Of a stretch of DNA of 64,000 bases, positions 1 through 7,339 are shown in pieces. The DNA is from Methylocystis sp. Sn-Cys. Its GTDB lineage: Bacteria; Pseudomonadota; Alphaproteobacteria; Rhizobiales; Beijerinckiaceae. The DNA is taken from assembly GCF_016745395.1 (NCBI RefSeq), contig NZ_JAERVJ010000008.1, positions 1 through 64,000 on the forward strand. Direction: 5' to 3'. Made by a program: the position numbers and the translations under genes. Numbering within the stretch: the first letter of the stretch is position 1; each line of letters begins with the position of its first letter. Under the pieces are notes generated by a model. The model was given only the letters and a program-made list of their open reading frames with translations, ran no database searches and was not told the origin of the DNA.

Positions 1-51
1 GTCAGGCTCATAACCTGAAGGTCGCAGGTTCAAATCCTGCCCCCGCATCCA
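1..51 (+). tRNA. tRNA-fMet (CAT), 3' part, 5' end outside window
   Basis: The first bases are the anticodon arm, variable loop, T arm and 3' acceptor strand of an initiator tRNA. Visible are the anticodon loop CTCATAA between TCAGG and CCTGA (stem ending in G:C pairs, as in initiators), the T arm GCAGG-TTCAAAT-CCTGC, the acceptor strand CCCCGCA and an encoded CCA at 49-51. The base before CCA (discriminator, position 48) is T, where A is usual. The 5' half is cut by the window edge. Confidence 0.93.
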
Positions 52-149
52 AGCTTACGTTTCCCCAGCAGATCCCTGTAATAAAAAGCCTTTTCGCCGC
101 GCCGCGACAAAATGCGCGGGCTCTTGGGAGCGCTGCAGCAAAAATCGGC

Positions 150-178
150 TTGACACTTGTGCAATGCAGCAATACAAC
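150..178 (+). promoter_or_regulatory. sigma70-type promoter of the small RNA
   Basis: TTGACA at 150-155 is a perfect -35 box. It is followed after exactly 17 bases by TACAAC at 173-178 as -10 box. The predicted start is near 184-186, just before the hairpin that opens the small RNA. Confidence 0.7.
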
Positions 179-184
179 AGTGAG

Positions 185-276
185 ACGACAGCGAGATGGT
201 TCTCGCTCTCGTAGCCCTCCTTGGGCGTTTCCTCCCTTGACTTGGGCCGCTGGCTTTCCGGCGGCCCCTTTTTTTG
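185..276 (+). ncRNA. putative trans-acting small RNA with anti-Shine-Dalgarno motifs
   Basis: About 90 bases without a credible reading frame lie between a strong promoter and a strong intrinsic terminator. Seen in order: a 7-bp hairpin (190-196 with 201-207, loop TGGT); a short hairpin GCCC/GGGC (214-226) whose loop is TCCTT; an unpaired TTTCCTCCC (228-236); and a terminator hairpin (244-253 with 258-267, loop CTTT) followed by seven T. The two CCTCC-like motifs are complementary to ribosome binding sites. This architecture resembles the rhizobial anti-SD sRNAs (for example the alpha-r14/NfeR1 type), which pair with mRNA translation starts; membership in a particular family is inference. It is convergent with cobB. 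Confidence 0.65.
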
Positions 277-289
277 TCTCGGGGGAAAC

Positions 290-1591
290 TCAGCCGACGA
301 CGTGAAAAAAGGTCCCGGAGACCAAGCCCGCGCGTCGGCCGGAAGGCGATTGCGTGGGGGAATAGGCGTCCCGCACCAGCGCGAAAGCCTCGCCTTCCTC
401 GCGCGTGACCGTAGCGTAGTGGAATTCATGCCCCCGTAAAATGCGTCCTTTCGGACCGAGGCAGTGATCCGCCGAAAGAACCGCGATTCTGTAGCCAAGA
501 TGAAGCTTGCGGCTGGCGAAGCTCGTCTCCAGCTCGAGCAATCCCGCCATCAGATGCGCGCGCCCGTCGGCGTCGGTGAGAAGACGCCCCAAAACCATAT
601 AGCCGCCGCACTCGCCATGGACCGGCTTGGATTGGGCGAAGCGGCGCAGGCCAGAGAGAAAACACTCGGCCGGCGCGAGCGCGCCGGCATGGAGCTCCGG
701 ATAGCCGCCGGGAAGCCAACAGAGGTCGGCGTCTTGCGGCGGCGGCTCGTCGGCAAGGGGGGAGAAAAAGACAAGCTCTGCGCCTTGCGAGCGCCAGCTT
801 TGCGCGTGATGGGGATAGAAAAAGGAAAAGGCCGCATCGCGCGCGACGGCAATTCGTTGCGCCGGGGGCTTCGGCATAGCGGATGCGTCGTCGGCCTGCG
901 GCGCGCTTGACGCGGCTTTGACGATTGCAGTCACATCGACATGGGCTTCGACAAAATCCGCCAGAGCGTTTAGCCGCGCGTCCAGCCCTTCCGTTTCTCG
1001 CGCTTGCACGAGCCCCAGATGCCGCTCCGGCAGCTTGACGGCGTCGTTTCGGGGCAGGGCGCCAAAAAGCGGAAGCCCAAGCGCCGCCACGCTCTCCGCC
1101 ACCAGACGGCGATGCCGGTCGCTGCCGAGGCGATTAGCCACGACGCCGGTGATTTTCACACGCGGATCATGGGAGGCGAGACCTCGGATGACAGCGCCCG
1201 CGGTCTGTGCCTGGCCGGAAGCGTCATGCGCCAGCAGCACCGGCCAGCCGAGCAGCGCGGCAATATCCGCGCTGGCGCCTGTGCCGCCGGCGCCCTCGGG
1301 CGCCCCGTCGAAAAGCCCCATGGCGCCTTCGGCGATGATGATGTCGGCTTCCGCGCCCGCCCTCGCGGCAAGCGCCGCTATCAAGCCAGGCTCCATGGCC
1401 CAGGAATCGAGATTGATTCCCTCGCGTCCCGTCGCGGCGGCGTGAAAGGCCGGGTCGATATAGTCCGGTCCGCATTTCACCGCGGTGACGCGCATCCCGC
1501 GCCGCGTGAGCGCCCGCATCAGGCCGAGCGCGAGCGTTGTCTTGCCCGAGCCCGATCGCGCCGCCGCGATCAATATGCCCGGAGCGCTCAT
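290..1591 (-). CDS. cobB: cobyrinic acid a,c-diamide synthase
   Basis: ATP- and glutamine-dependent amidation of the a and c side chains of (hydrogeno)byrinic acid in cytoplasmic cobalamin synthesis. The 433-residue protein starts with a dethiobiotin-synthetase-like nucleotide-binding domain (P-loop SGSGKTT near residues 13-19). It ends with a class I glutamine amidotransferase domain (LPGGYPE near 293; catalytic Cys328 in HGECGG). Length is normal for the family. It is the last gene of the riboswitch-controlled operon and its start overlaps the end of cobM by four bases (ATGA). No intrinsic terminator with a T-run was seen downstream of it on this strand. Confidence 0.95.
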   Translation of the reverse strand: MSAPGILIAAARSGSGKTTLALGLMRALTRRGMRVTAVKCGPDYIDPAFHAAATGREGINLDSWAMEPGLIAALAARAGAEADIIIAEGAMGLFDGAPEGAGGTGASADIAALLGWPVLLAHDASGQAQTAGAVIRGLASHDPRVKITGVVANRLGSDRHRRLVAESVAALGLPLFGALPRNDAVKLPERHLGLVQARETEGLDARLNALADFVEAHVDVTAIVKAASSAPQADDASAMPKPPAQRIAVARDAAFSFFYPHHAQSWRSQGAELVFFSPLADEPPPQDADLCWLPGGYPELHAGALAPAECFLSGLRRFAQSKPVHGECGGYMVLGRLLTDADGRAHLMAGLLELETSFASRKLHLGYRIAVLSADHCLGPKGRILRGHEFHYATVTREEGEAFALVRDAYSPTQSPSGRRAGLVSGTFFHVVG

Positions 1592-2352
1592 ACGCCGCCT
1601 CGCGGCCGGAAGCGGCGATCGTAGCCGACGTCGTAAAGGGCGCTTTCTCGGAAGTCCTCGGTGTCGAGCGCGGGGCCGACGAGAATCAGCGCCGTGCGCT
1701 CCATCGGCGCCTCGGCGGCGCGGGCTTCAATGTTCGCAAGCGGGCCTCGGATAATCGTCTCCTCGGGCCAGGAGGCGCGATAGACTAGGGCGACGGGGCA
1801 GTCCGCGCCGTAGAACGGCGTGAGCTCTTCGACGACGCGGCCGAGAACGTGAATGGAGAGATGGATCGCGAGCGTCGCGCCGGACTGCGCGAAGGTGGCG
1901 AGCTTCTCGCGCTCCGGCATGGCCGAGGCGCGGCCCGAGGTGCGGGTGAGCACGACAGATTGCGCCACTTCCGGCAGCGTCAGCTCGCGCCCGAGTGCGC
2001 TTGCCGCGGCGGCGAAGGCGGGGACGCCCGGCGTCATCGTATAGGGAATGCCGAGCGCGCGCAGACGGCGCGTCTGTTCGCCGACGGCGCTCCAGATGGA
2101 GAGATCGCCGGAGTGCAGCCGCGCCACGTCGTGGCCGGCGTCATGCGCGGCCTTCATTTCCGCAATGATGTCGTCGAGCGAGAGGGGCGCGGTGTCGACG
2201 ATGCGCGCGCCCTCCGGACAATGGGCGAGCACGCCCGCCGGCACGAGCGAGCCGGCGTAAAGACAGACAGGACAGCGCGCGATGAGATCGCGGCCGCGTA
2301 GCGTGAGAAGATCGGCGGCGCCGGGGCCGGCGCCAATGAAATGCACGGTCAT
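1588..2352 (-). CDS. cobM: precorrin-4 C11-methyltransferase
   Basis: SAM-dependent methylation at C-11 of precorrin-4 in the aerobic corrin pathway. The 254-residue tetrapyrrole methylase shows the N-terminal [11 protein letters not shown] motif and the CobM/CbiF signatures [10 protein letters not shown] and [10 protein letters not shown] in the first 100 residues. It overlaps cobE by four bases upstream and cobB by four downstream, so the genes are probably translationally coupled. CobM was preferred over the related CobJ and CobI because the CLYAGSLVP segment is typical of this enzyme. Confidence 0.95.
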   Translation of the reverse strand: MTVHFIGAGPGAADLLTLRGRDLIARCPVCLYAGSLVPAGVLAHCPEGARIVDTAPLSLDDIIAEMKAAHDAGHDVARLHSGDLSIWSAVGEQTRRLRALGIPYTMTPGVPAFAAAASALGRELTLPEVAQSVVLTRTSGRASAMPEREKLATFAQSGATLAIHLSIHVLGRVVEELTPFYGADCPVALVYRASWPEETIIRGPLANIEARAAEAPMERTALILVGPALDTEDFRESALYDVGYDRRFRPRGGV

Positions 2353-2738
2353 TCTTTTTCCTCGGCGCTGATGGCGAGCGCGCAGGCGACGTAAGGCGTG
2401 GCGATGCGCGGCCCCAACAGGCGGCTTCCGGGGCCTGCTCCGACGAGCGCGGCGGCTTCGGCGACGCTGCCCACGCCGAACATCGCTTGCACGCGGGGCG
2501 AATGGGTGGGCGCGGCGCCCTTGCGCGCTTTCAAAGCATCGAGCGGTAGAAAAACAAGCGCGACGCCGAGCGTCTTTGCGGCCTCATGCAGACCCCGCTC
2601 ATCCGCTTTGCTTTCCAGCGTGCAGAGCGTGATCTCGGAAAGCGGCGCGCCATATTGCGCGGCGACGGCGCGCACGAGATCAATGATCGCCTCGGCCGCG
2701 ACGCCGCGGCGCGCGCCAATGCCGGCGGCGTATCTCAT
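2349..2738 (-). CDS. cobE: cobalamin biosynthesis protein CobE
   Basis: A small (129-residue) protein of the CobE / CbiG C-terminal family. In aerobic producers it is required for efficient cobalamin synthesis but its exact role is unclear; binding of a pathway intermediate has been proposed. The start was set at the ATG that overlaps the cobL stop (ATGA, 2735-2738), giving [12 protein letters not shown], which matches the family N-terminus. A longer in-frame extension up to about 2933 only shadows cobL. Family features seen: GIGARRGV near the start, [10 protein letters not shown] in the middle and [14 protein letters not shown] near the end. Confidence 0.9.
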   Translation of the reverse strand: MRYAAGIGARRGVAAEAIIDLVRAVAAQYGAPLSEITLCTLESKADERGLHEAAKTLGVALVFLPLDALKARKGAAPTHSPRVQAMFGVGSVAEAAALVGAGPGSRLLGPRIATPYVACALAISAEEKE

Positions 2739-3937
2739 GGCTTCACCGCGCGCCATTGCAGCACCGCCATGGCGGGATCGAGCGCATGAAAGCGGCCGAC
2801 CGGACGGGCGCGAGAAATCTGCAAATGTGTAAGATCTCCGCCTTTGGCTTCGAACGCCTGCGTGAGAAGCGCCTGCGTCTCCAATGTCACGCCGTTGACG
2901 ACGATCCTGCCTTGCGAAGGAAGCGCGCGCCATGCGGCCTCCATCGTCGCTTCATTGGCGCCGCCGCCGATGAAGACCGCATCGGGCAAGCGAAGGTCTT
3001 CCAGCGCCTGTGGAGCGGCGCCTTTCACGATCTCCAAATCGGGAGCGCCCAAAGCGATTGCGTTGCGCGCGATACGCGCGGCGCGCGTTTCGTCTCGCTC
3101 CAGCGCAATGGCGCGGTTGGCGGGATCGCTCAGCATCCATTCGATCGAAATCGAGCCCGAGCCGGCGCCGATGTCCCACAGCGTCTCGCCCTTGCGCGGC
3201 GCGAGCGCGGAGAGTGTCACGGCGCGGATCTCACGTTTTGTGAGCTGGCCGTCGTTCTCGAACCAGTCGTCGGGTAAGCCAGGCGCGCGGGGAATGATGC
3301 GTGCGGCGGGCTCTGCGACGACATCGATCGCGACAGTGTTGAGCGCCGCAATGTCTTGCAGATCGAATGTGTCTGCGCGACTCTCCCGAACGCGTTCCTT
3401 CGAGCCGCTCAGATGTTCGAGCACGAAGAGTCGCGAAGCGCCCATGCCGAGCTTTGTCAAATGCTCGGCGAGACGCCCCGGCGTCGTTTCGTCCCATGAC
3501 AGCGCGATGATGCGCGCGCGCGCCTGGAGATAGGGTGTGATGCGCTCGAAGGCGCGGCCATGCAGTGAGACAAGCGCGCAGTCCTGCTGGCTCCAATTGA
3601 GCCGCGCGGCGGCGAGAGAGAAGGCGGAAGGCGAGGGAATGCAGAAGATTTCGTCGCGCGCGACGTGGCGCGAGATGAGATCGCCGACGCCATAGAAGAA
3701 GGGATCGCCAGAGGCGACCACGACGACCGGTGCGCCGCGCCGCGCCAAAATAGGCGGAATGGCGTCAGTCAGCGGCGAGGGCCATTGCAGGCGCTCGGTC
3801 TTGCTTTCACCTATGAGCGAGAGATGGCGCGCGCCGCCGACAATAAGTGTCGCCTGCTCGATCAGCGTGCGCGCGGCTGGCGCCAGCGCCTCGACGCCAT
3901 CTTCACCAATGCCGATGATGGAGAGCCATTTCTCCAT
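2735..3937 (-). CDS. cobL: precorrin-6Y C5,15-methyltransferase (decarboxylating)
   Basis: Fused bifunctional enzyme that methylates precorrin-6B at C-5 and C-15 and decarboxylates the C-12 acetate. The 400-residue protein has an N-terminal CbiE-type tetrapyrrole methylase domain (residues 1 to about 205, with ASGDPFFYGVG near 75-85). The C-terminal CbiT-type domain (about 225-400) has the SAM-binding signature DIGAGSGSISIEW at 255-267. Both domains look intact. It follows cobJ without a gap and overlaps cobE by four bases. Confidence 0.95.
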   Translation of the reverse strand: MEKWLSIIGIGEDGVEALAPAARTLIEQATLIVGGARHLSLIGESKTERLQWPSPLTDAIPPILARRGAPVVVVASGDPFFYGVGDLISRHVARDEIFCIPSPSAFSLAAARLNWSQQDCALVSLHGRAFERITPYLQARARIIALSWDETTPGRLAEHLTKLGMGASRLFVLEHLSGSKERVRESRADTFDLQDIAALNTVAIDVVAEPAARIIPRAPGLPDDWFENDGQLTKREIRAVTLSALAPRKGETLWDIGAGSGSISIEWMLSDPANRAIALERDETRAARIARNAIALGAPDLEIVKGAAPQALEDLRLPDAVFIGGGANEATMEAAWRALPSQGRIVVNGVTLETQALLTQAFEAKGGDLTHLQISRARPVGRFHALDPAMAVLQWRAVKP

Positions 3938-4690
3938 TCACTCGGCCTTTCGCGACGTATAGACCCAGTCGCGCGCGCCGTCGCGCGCGATGCGCTTCGT
4001 GCCGCTCGCCCCGATGACGACGAGCGTCGACATGTCGATCAGCGATGTGTCCGCTTCATCGAGGCGCGTGAGAATGATCTCTTCCTTTTCGCGGCCGACC
4101 GCCTTCGCGAAGCTCACAAATGTTTCGCCGGGAAGCAAGCGGCGCAGCAGCGCAAAGGCGTCTATGATGCGCGTCGGCCGCGCGCGCGAGGCGGGGTTGT
4201 AAAGCGCGATGACGAAGTCGCCGCGCGCCGCATGTTCCAGCCGCTTTTCGATCACGCTCCATGGCTTGAGATTGTCCGAAAGCGAGATGGCGCAGAAATC
4301 ATGGCCGAGCGGCGCGCCGAGACGCGCTGCCGCCGCCTGCATCGCCGAGACGCCGGGCAGCACGCGAATGTCGAGAGCGCGCCATTCCTTCGGGCCGTGA
4401 TCGACAGCTTCGAACACCGCCGCCGCCATGGCGAAAACGCCCGGATCGCCGCCAGAGACGACCGCGACGACGCGGCCTTGCGCCGTTCGCGCGAGCGCCT
4501 CACGCGCGCGGTCGATCTCGACGCGATTGTCGCTCGCCAGTCGCATCTGTCCGGGCCGCATGAGCACGCGGGCGACATAGGGGTCGTAGCCGATGATGTC
4601 CTGCGCTTGTGCGAGCGCCTCTTGCGCCTCCAGCGTCAGCCATTTTTCATCGGCCGGCCCCAGGCCGACGATATAGAGTATCCCGCTCAT
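3938..4690 (-). CDS. cobJ: precorrin-3B C17-methyltransferase
   Basis: Methylates C-17 and drives ring contraction of precorrin-3B, yielding precorrin-4. The 250-residue single-domain tetrapyrrole methylase has VGLGPADEKWLT at the start, GYDPYV near 34, SGGDPGVFAMA near 80-90 and YNPASRARP near 165, all typical of CobJ/CbiJ-H enzymes. The start overlaps the end of cobI by four bases. The adjacent cobG supplies the precorrin-3B substrate, which fits the aerobic route. Confidence 0.95.
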   Translation of the reverse strand: MSGILYIVGLGPADEKWLTLEAQEALAQAQDIIGYDPYVARVLMRPGQMRLASDNRVEIDRAREALARTAQGRVVAVVSGGDPGVFAMAAAVFEAVDHGPKEWRALDIRVLPGVSAMQAAAARLGAPLGHDFCAISLSDNLKPWSVIEKRLEHAARGDFVIALYNPASRARPTRIIDAFALLRRLLPGETFVSFAKAVGREKEEIILTRLDEADTSLIDMSTLVVIGASGTKRIARDGARDWVYTSRKAE

Positions 4691-5451
4691 GGACGGCGAC
4701 CCTGGCCCGGCACGAGCGCCATGGCGAAATAGGGCGCATCGTCGTCGCGCTTTTCAGCGAAGGGCATAATCTTCTCGCCCGCCATGGTCCCGCGCTCGAC
4801 GTAAATGGCGCGGGAGATGACGCCTGCGCGCGTCATGGCGCGGCGCAATTTCGGGAAGTTGCCGCCGAGTTTCATGACGACGGCGGCGTCTGTCGCAGCA
4901 AGACGCTCGGCAAGCGCGTCTTCATCGAGCGTCGCGGGCATGACGGTGAGAATATCGTCGCCCCATGTCATGGGTTGGCGGGCTGCGGCGAAACAGCCGG
5001 ACATGCCGGAAACGCCTGCGCAAACCTCGACGCGAAAACGCTGCTGAAGCCGCGTGAACATATGCATGAAGGAGCCGTAGAGCAGCGGATCGCCTTCGCA
5101 GAGCAGGGCGACGTCTCGGCCCTGTTCGAGCACAGCAGCGAGACGCTTCGCGCTTTCTTCGTAGAAACCCGCAAGCGCAGAGACGTATTCGGGCGCGTCG
5201 AAGGCAATCTCCGTGGTCACCGGATAGAGGAGCGGCAGCTCCTCGCAGCCTTTCGAGACATAGCGCTCGGCAATTGTGCGCGCATGACTCACGCGGCCGC
5301 GCTTGGCGAAATAGGCGATCGTTTTCGCTTCGCCGATGAGGCGGGCGGCTTTCACCGTCACAAGCTCAGGATCGCCGGGGCCAAGCCCAATGCCGATCAG
5401 CGCGCCGAGTTTCGTGGCGCCTTGTTGCGAGGTTATGGGAAGCACGCTCAT
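4687..5451 (-). CDS. cobI: precorrin-2 C20-methyltransferase
   Basis: Methylates precorrin-2 at C-20 to give precorrin-3A. The 254 residues begin with a short lead and then GIGLGPGDPELVTVKAARL, the typical N-terminal SAM-binding loop. CEGDPLLYGSF is the second conserved loop, and PVTTEIAFDAPEY with GVSGMSGCFAAARQP confirm the CobI/CbiL subfamily. It is four-base coupled to cobH upstream and cobJ downstream. Confidence 0.95.
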   Translation of the reverse strand: MSVLPITSQQGATKLGALIGIGLGPGDPELVTVKAARLIGEAKTIAYFAKRGRVSHARTIAERYVSKGCEELPLLYPVTTEIAFDAPEYVSALAGFYEESAKRLAAVLEQGRDVALLCEGDPLLYGSFMHMFTRLQQRFRVEVCAGVSGMSGCFAAARQPMTWGDDILTVMPATLDEDALAERLAATDAAVVMKLGGNFPKLRRAMTRAGVISRAIYVERGTMAGEKIMPFAEKRDDDAPYFAMALVPGQGRRP

Positions 5452-6080
5452 TCGGCGTCGCTCGCCAGCGCATTGATGGCGGCGGCGGCCATGGCGCTGC
5501 CGCCCTTGCGGCCTTTCACGATGGCGAAAGGAATGCGCTTATCGGCAGCAAGCGCCTCTTTCGATTCCGCCGCGCCGACAAAGCCCACTGGCATGCCGAT
5601 GATCGCTGCAGGGCGCGCAACGCCTTCATTGAGCATTTCGAGCAGGCGGAAGAGGGAGGTCGGCGCATTGCCGATCGCAACGACGGCGCCATCGAGCCTA
5701 TCGCGCCACAGCTCCATCGCGGCGGCGCTGCGGGTTGTGCCGAGTTCCGCGGCAAGCGCCGCAACAGCGGGGTCTGCGAGGGTGCACACCACGGGATTAT
5801 TCGCCGGCAGGCGCGCGCGCGTGACGCCATGCGCGACCATATTGGCGTCGCAGAGAATGGGCGCGCCCTTGCGCAGCGCGGCTTTGGCGTCCGACACAAA
5901 ACTTGGCGAGAAGTCGATATCGTCAGCGAGCTCCACCATGCCGCAGGCGTGGATCATGCGCACGGCGACCTTTTCCTGCTCCGGCGTGAAGCGCGCGAGA
6001 TTCGCCTCCGCGCGAATGATCGCAAAGGAGCGCTTATAGATCGCCGCGCCGTCGCGGATGTAACTCAATGCGTCTGACAT
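5448..6080 (-). CDS. cobH: precorrin-8X methylmutase
   Basis: Moves the C-11 methyl group to C-12, producing hydrogenobyrinic acid. The 210-residue protein carries the conserved catalytic histidine in VRMIHACGM (His44) and family blocks ADDIDFSP, GAPILCDANMVAHGV and IGMPVGFVGAAESKEAL. Length is normal. The start overlaps the 3' end of cobG by 16 bases. Confidence 0.95.
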   Translation of the reverse strand: MSDALSYIRDGAAIYKRSFAIIRAEANLARFTPEQEKVAVRMIHACGMVELADDIDFSPSFVSDAKAALRKGAPILCDANMVAHGVTRARLPANNPVVCTLADPAVAALAAELGTTRSAAAMELWRDRLDGAVVAIGNAPTSLFRLLEMLNEGVARPAAIIGMPVGFVGAAESKEALAADKRIPFAIVKGRKGGSAMAAAAINALASDAE

Positions 6081-7339
6081 AGATGTTCCCTTGCGCGCGC
6101 GGCGAGCGCGCTTTCGACGGCGTCGATGTCGAGCCCCTTCGACTGTGGCGCGTCGCTCGCGCCGCCCGTGTCGACGAGGTTGAAGCGGCCGTCATCGGCG
6201 ATAAGCGTCACCGGCGCGTTTCCGGGCCGCGCGCAGCCTTTCGCGCAGCCGGAGATATGAAGGCCGACGCCATCCTTGCCTGCAAGCTTTTGCGCCAGCG
6301 GCGCGAGCCGCGCAAGAGCGCCGCGCGTATCGCCGCGCGCCTGCGGGCATTCCGGCGCGCCGGGACACGCCACGACGGCAAGGCGCGGGTCTTCGTGGGA
6401 GACGATAAGGTCGAGCGCGCGGGCGGCGGCGACGATGCTTCGCGCTGCGTCGGCCGATGGCGCGGGAATGAGAATGGCGCGCCAGGGCGTGAGGCGTAAT
6501 TCGTCGCCTGCTTGCGACGCGGCGAGCGACGCAAGCTCTTCAAGCGCGCTTGCGCGCCAACGGCCCGACGGCGCGGCGACGCCGGCGAAACAGAGGCCGC
6601 CGGCTTCTTGCGCGCCGAGGAATGGGCGCGGCGCAGACTCTGGACGCCGCGAACGCGCTGCGACGAGCCCGGCTTCGCTAAACAGGCGAGTGGCTCCAAA
6701 CGCTTTGACGAGCCGCCCCATACGGCGCAGCTCGAAGGCGCCGTTGCGGAGCGCCACAAAGGCGCGCGCGAGCTTGAGCGCGGTGGCGACGGCTTCGGTT
6801 CGATCGACGATAATCGCGAGGTCGTCGGCTCCCGCTACGCTTATCGCAACGTTGTTCAGTTGGACGGCGGAAAGGCGAATATCCGCTTCGACGTTCGACA
6901 GCGGCAGTGCTCCGCCGTCTATAGCAAAAAGAAATTTGGCGGGGAGGGCGCGGAGCGCCTGATCCGCCTGGATGGCGTCGGCGAGTTCGTGCGCCATCGC
7001 ATTGGCGTCGTCAGAGAGCGGCGCAGCGATGATGTTGGTGACGCGCTCGGCCGCGGCGTCGCGCGGAAGCAGATATGCGGCGTCGAGTCTGCGTAGAGCC
7101 CCGGGCAAAGTTGCCTCGCTGACGCCTCTGATCTGCAGCTGCGCGCGTTGCGAGAGATCCACAAGGCCATTGCCGTAATCGGCGGAAATCGCTGCGACGG
7201 CTGCAAGCTGCGCAGCGCCTATGCGTGAGCCCACGATCTTCGCGCGGATGAGCAGACCGTCATTGCTCGCCATGGGGGCGTAGGCCCCTGGGCACCAGCC
7301 TTTGATCTCAGGCGTCGGCTGCATGGGTCCCTCCGACAC
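6065..7339 (-). CDS. cobG: precorrin-3B synthase (oxygen-dependent)
   Basis: Iron-sulfur and oxygen-dependent monooxygenase that converts precorrin-3A to precorrin-3B, the hallmark step of the aerobic corrin pathway. It belongs to the nitrite/sulfite reductase-like family: the N-terminal segment KGWCPGAYAPM is typical. C-terminal cysteines in CPGAPECPQARGDT and HISGCAKGCARP are the expected Fe-S/siroheme-type ligands. The start at 7339 overlaps cobN by about 30 bases; an internal ATG at 7324 is an equally good start. The protein is 424 (or 419) residues. Confidence 0.93.
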   Translation of the reverse strand: MSEGPMQPTPEIKGWCPGAYAPMASNDGLLIRAKIVGSRIGAAQLAAVAAISADYGNGLVDLSQRAQLQIRGVSEATLPGALRRLDAAYLLPRDAAAERVTNIIAAPLSDDANAMAHELADAIQADQALRALPAKFLFAIDGGALPLSNVEADIRLSAVQLNNVAISVAGADDLAIIVDRTEAVATALKLARAFVALRNGAFELRRMGRLVKAFGATRLFSEAGLVAARSRRPESAPRPFLGAQEAGGLCFAGVAAPSGRWRASALEELASLAASQAGDELRLTPWRAILIPAPSADAARSIVAAARALDLIVSHEDPRLAVVACPGAPECPQARGDTRGALARLAPLAQKLAGKDGVGLHISGCAKGCARPGNAPVTLIADDGRFNLVDTGGASDAPQSKGLDIDAVESALAARAREHLCQTH

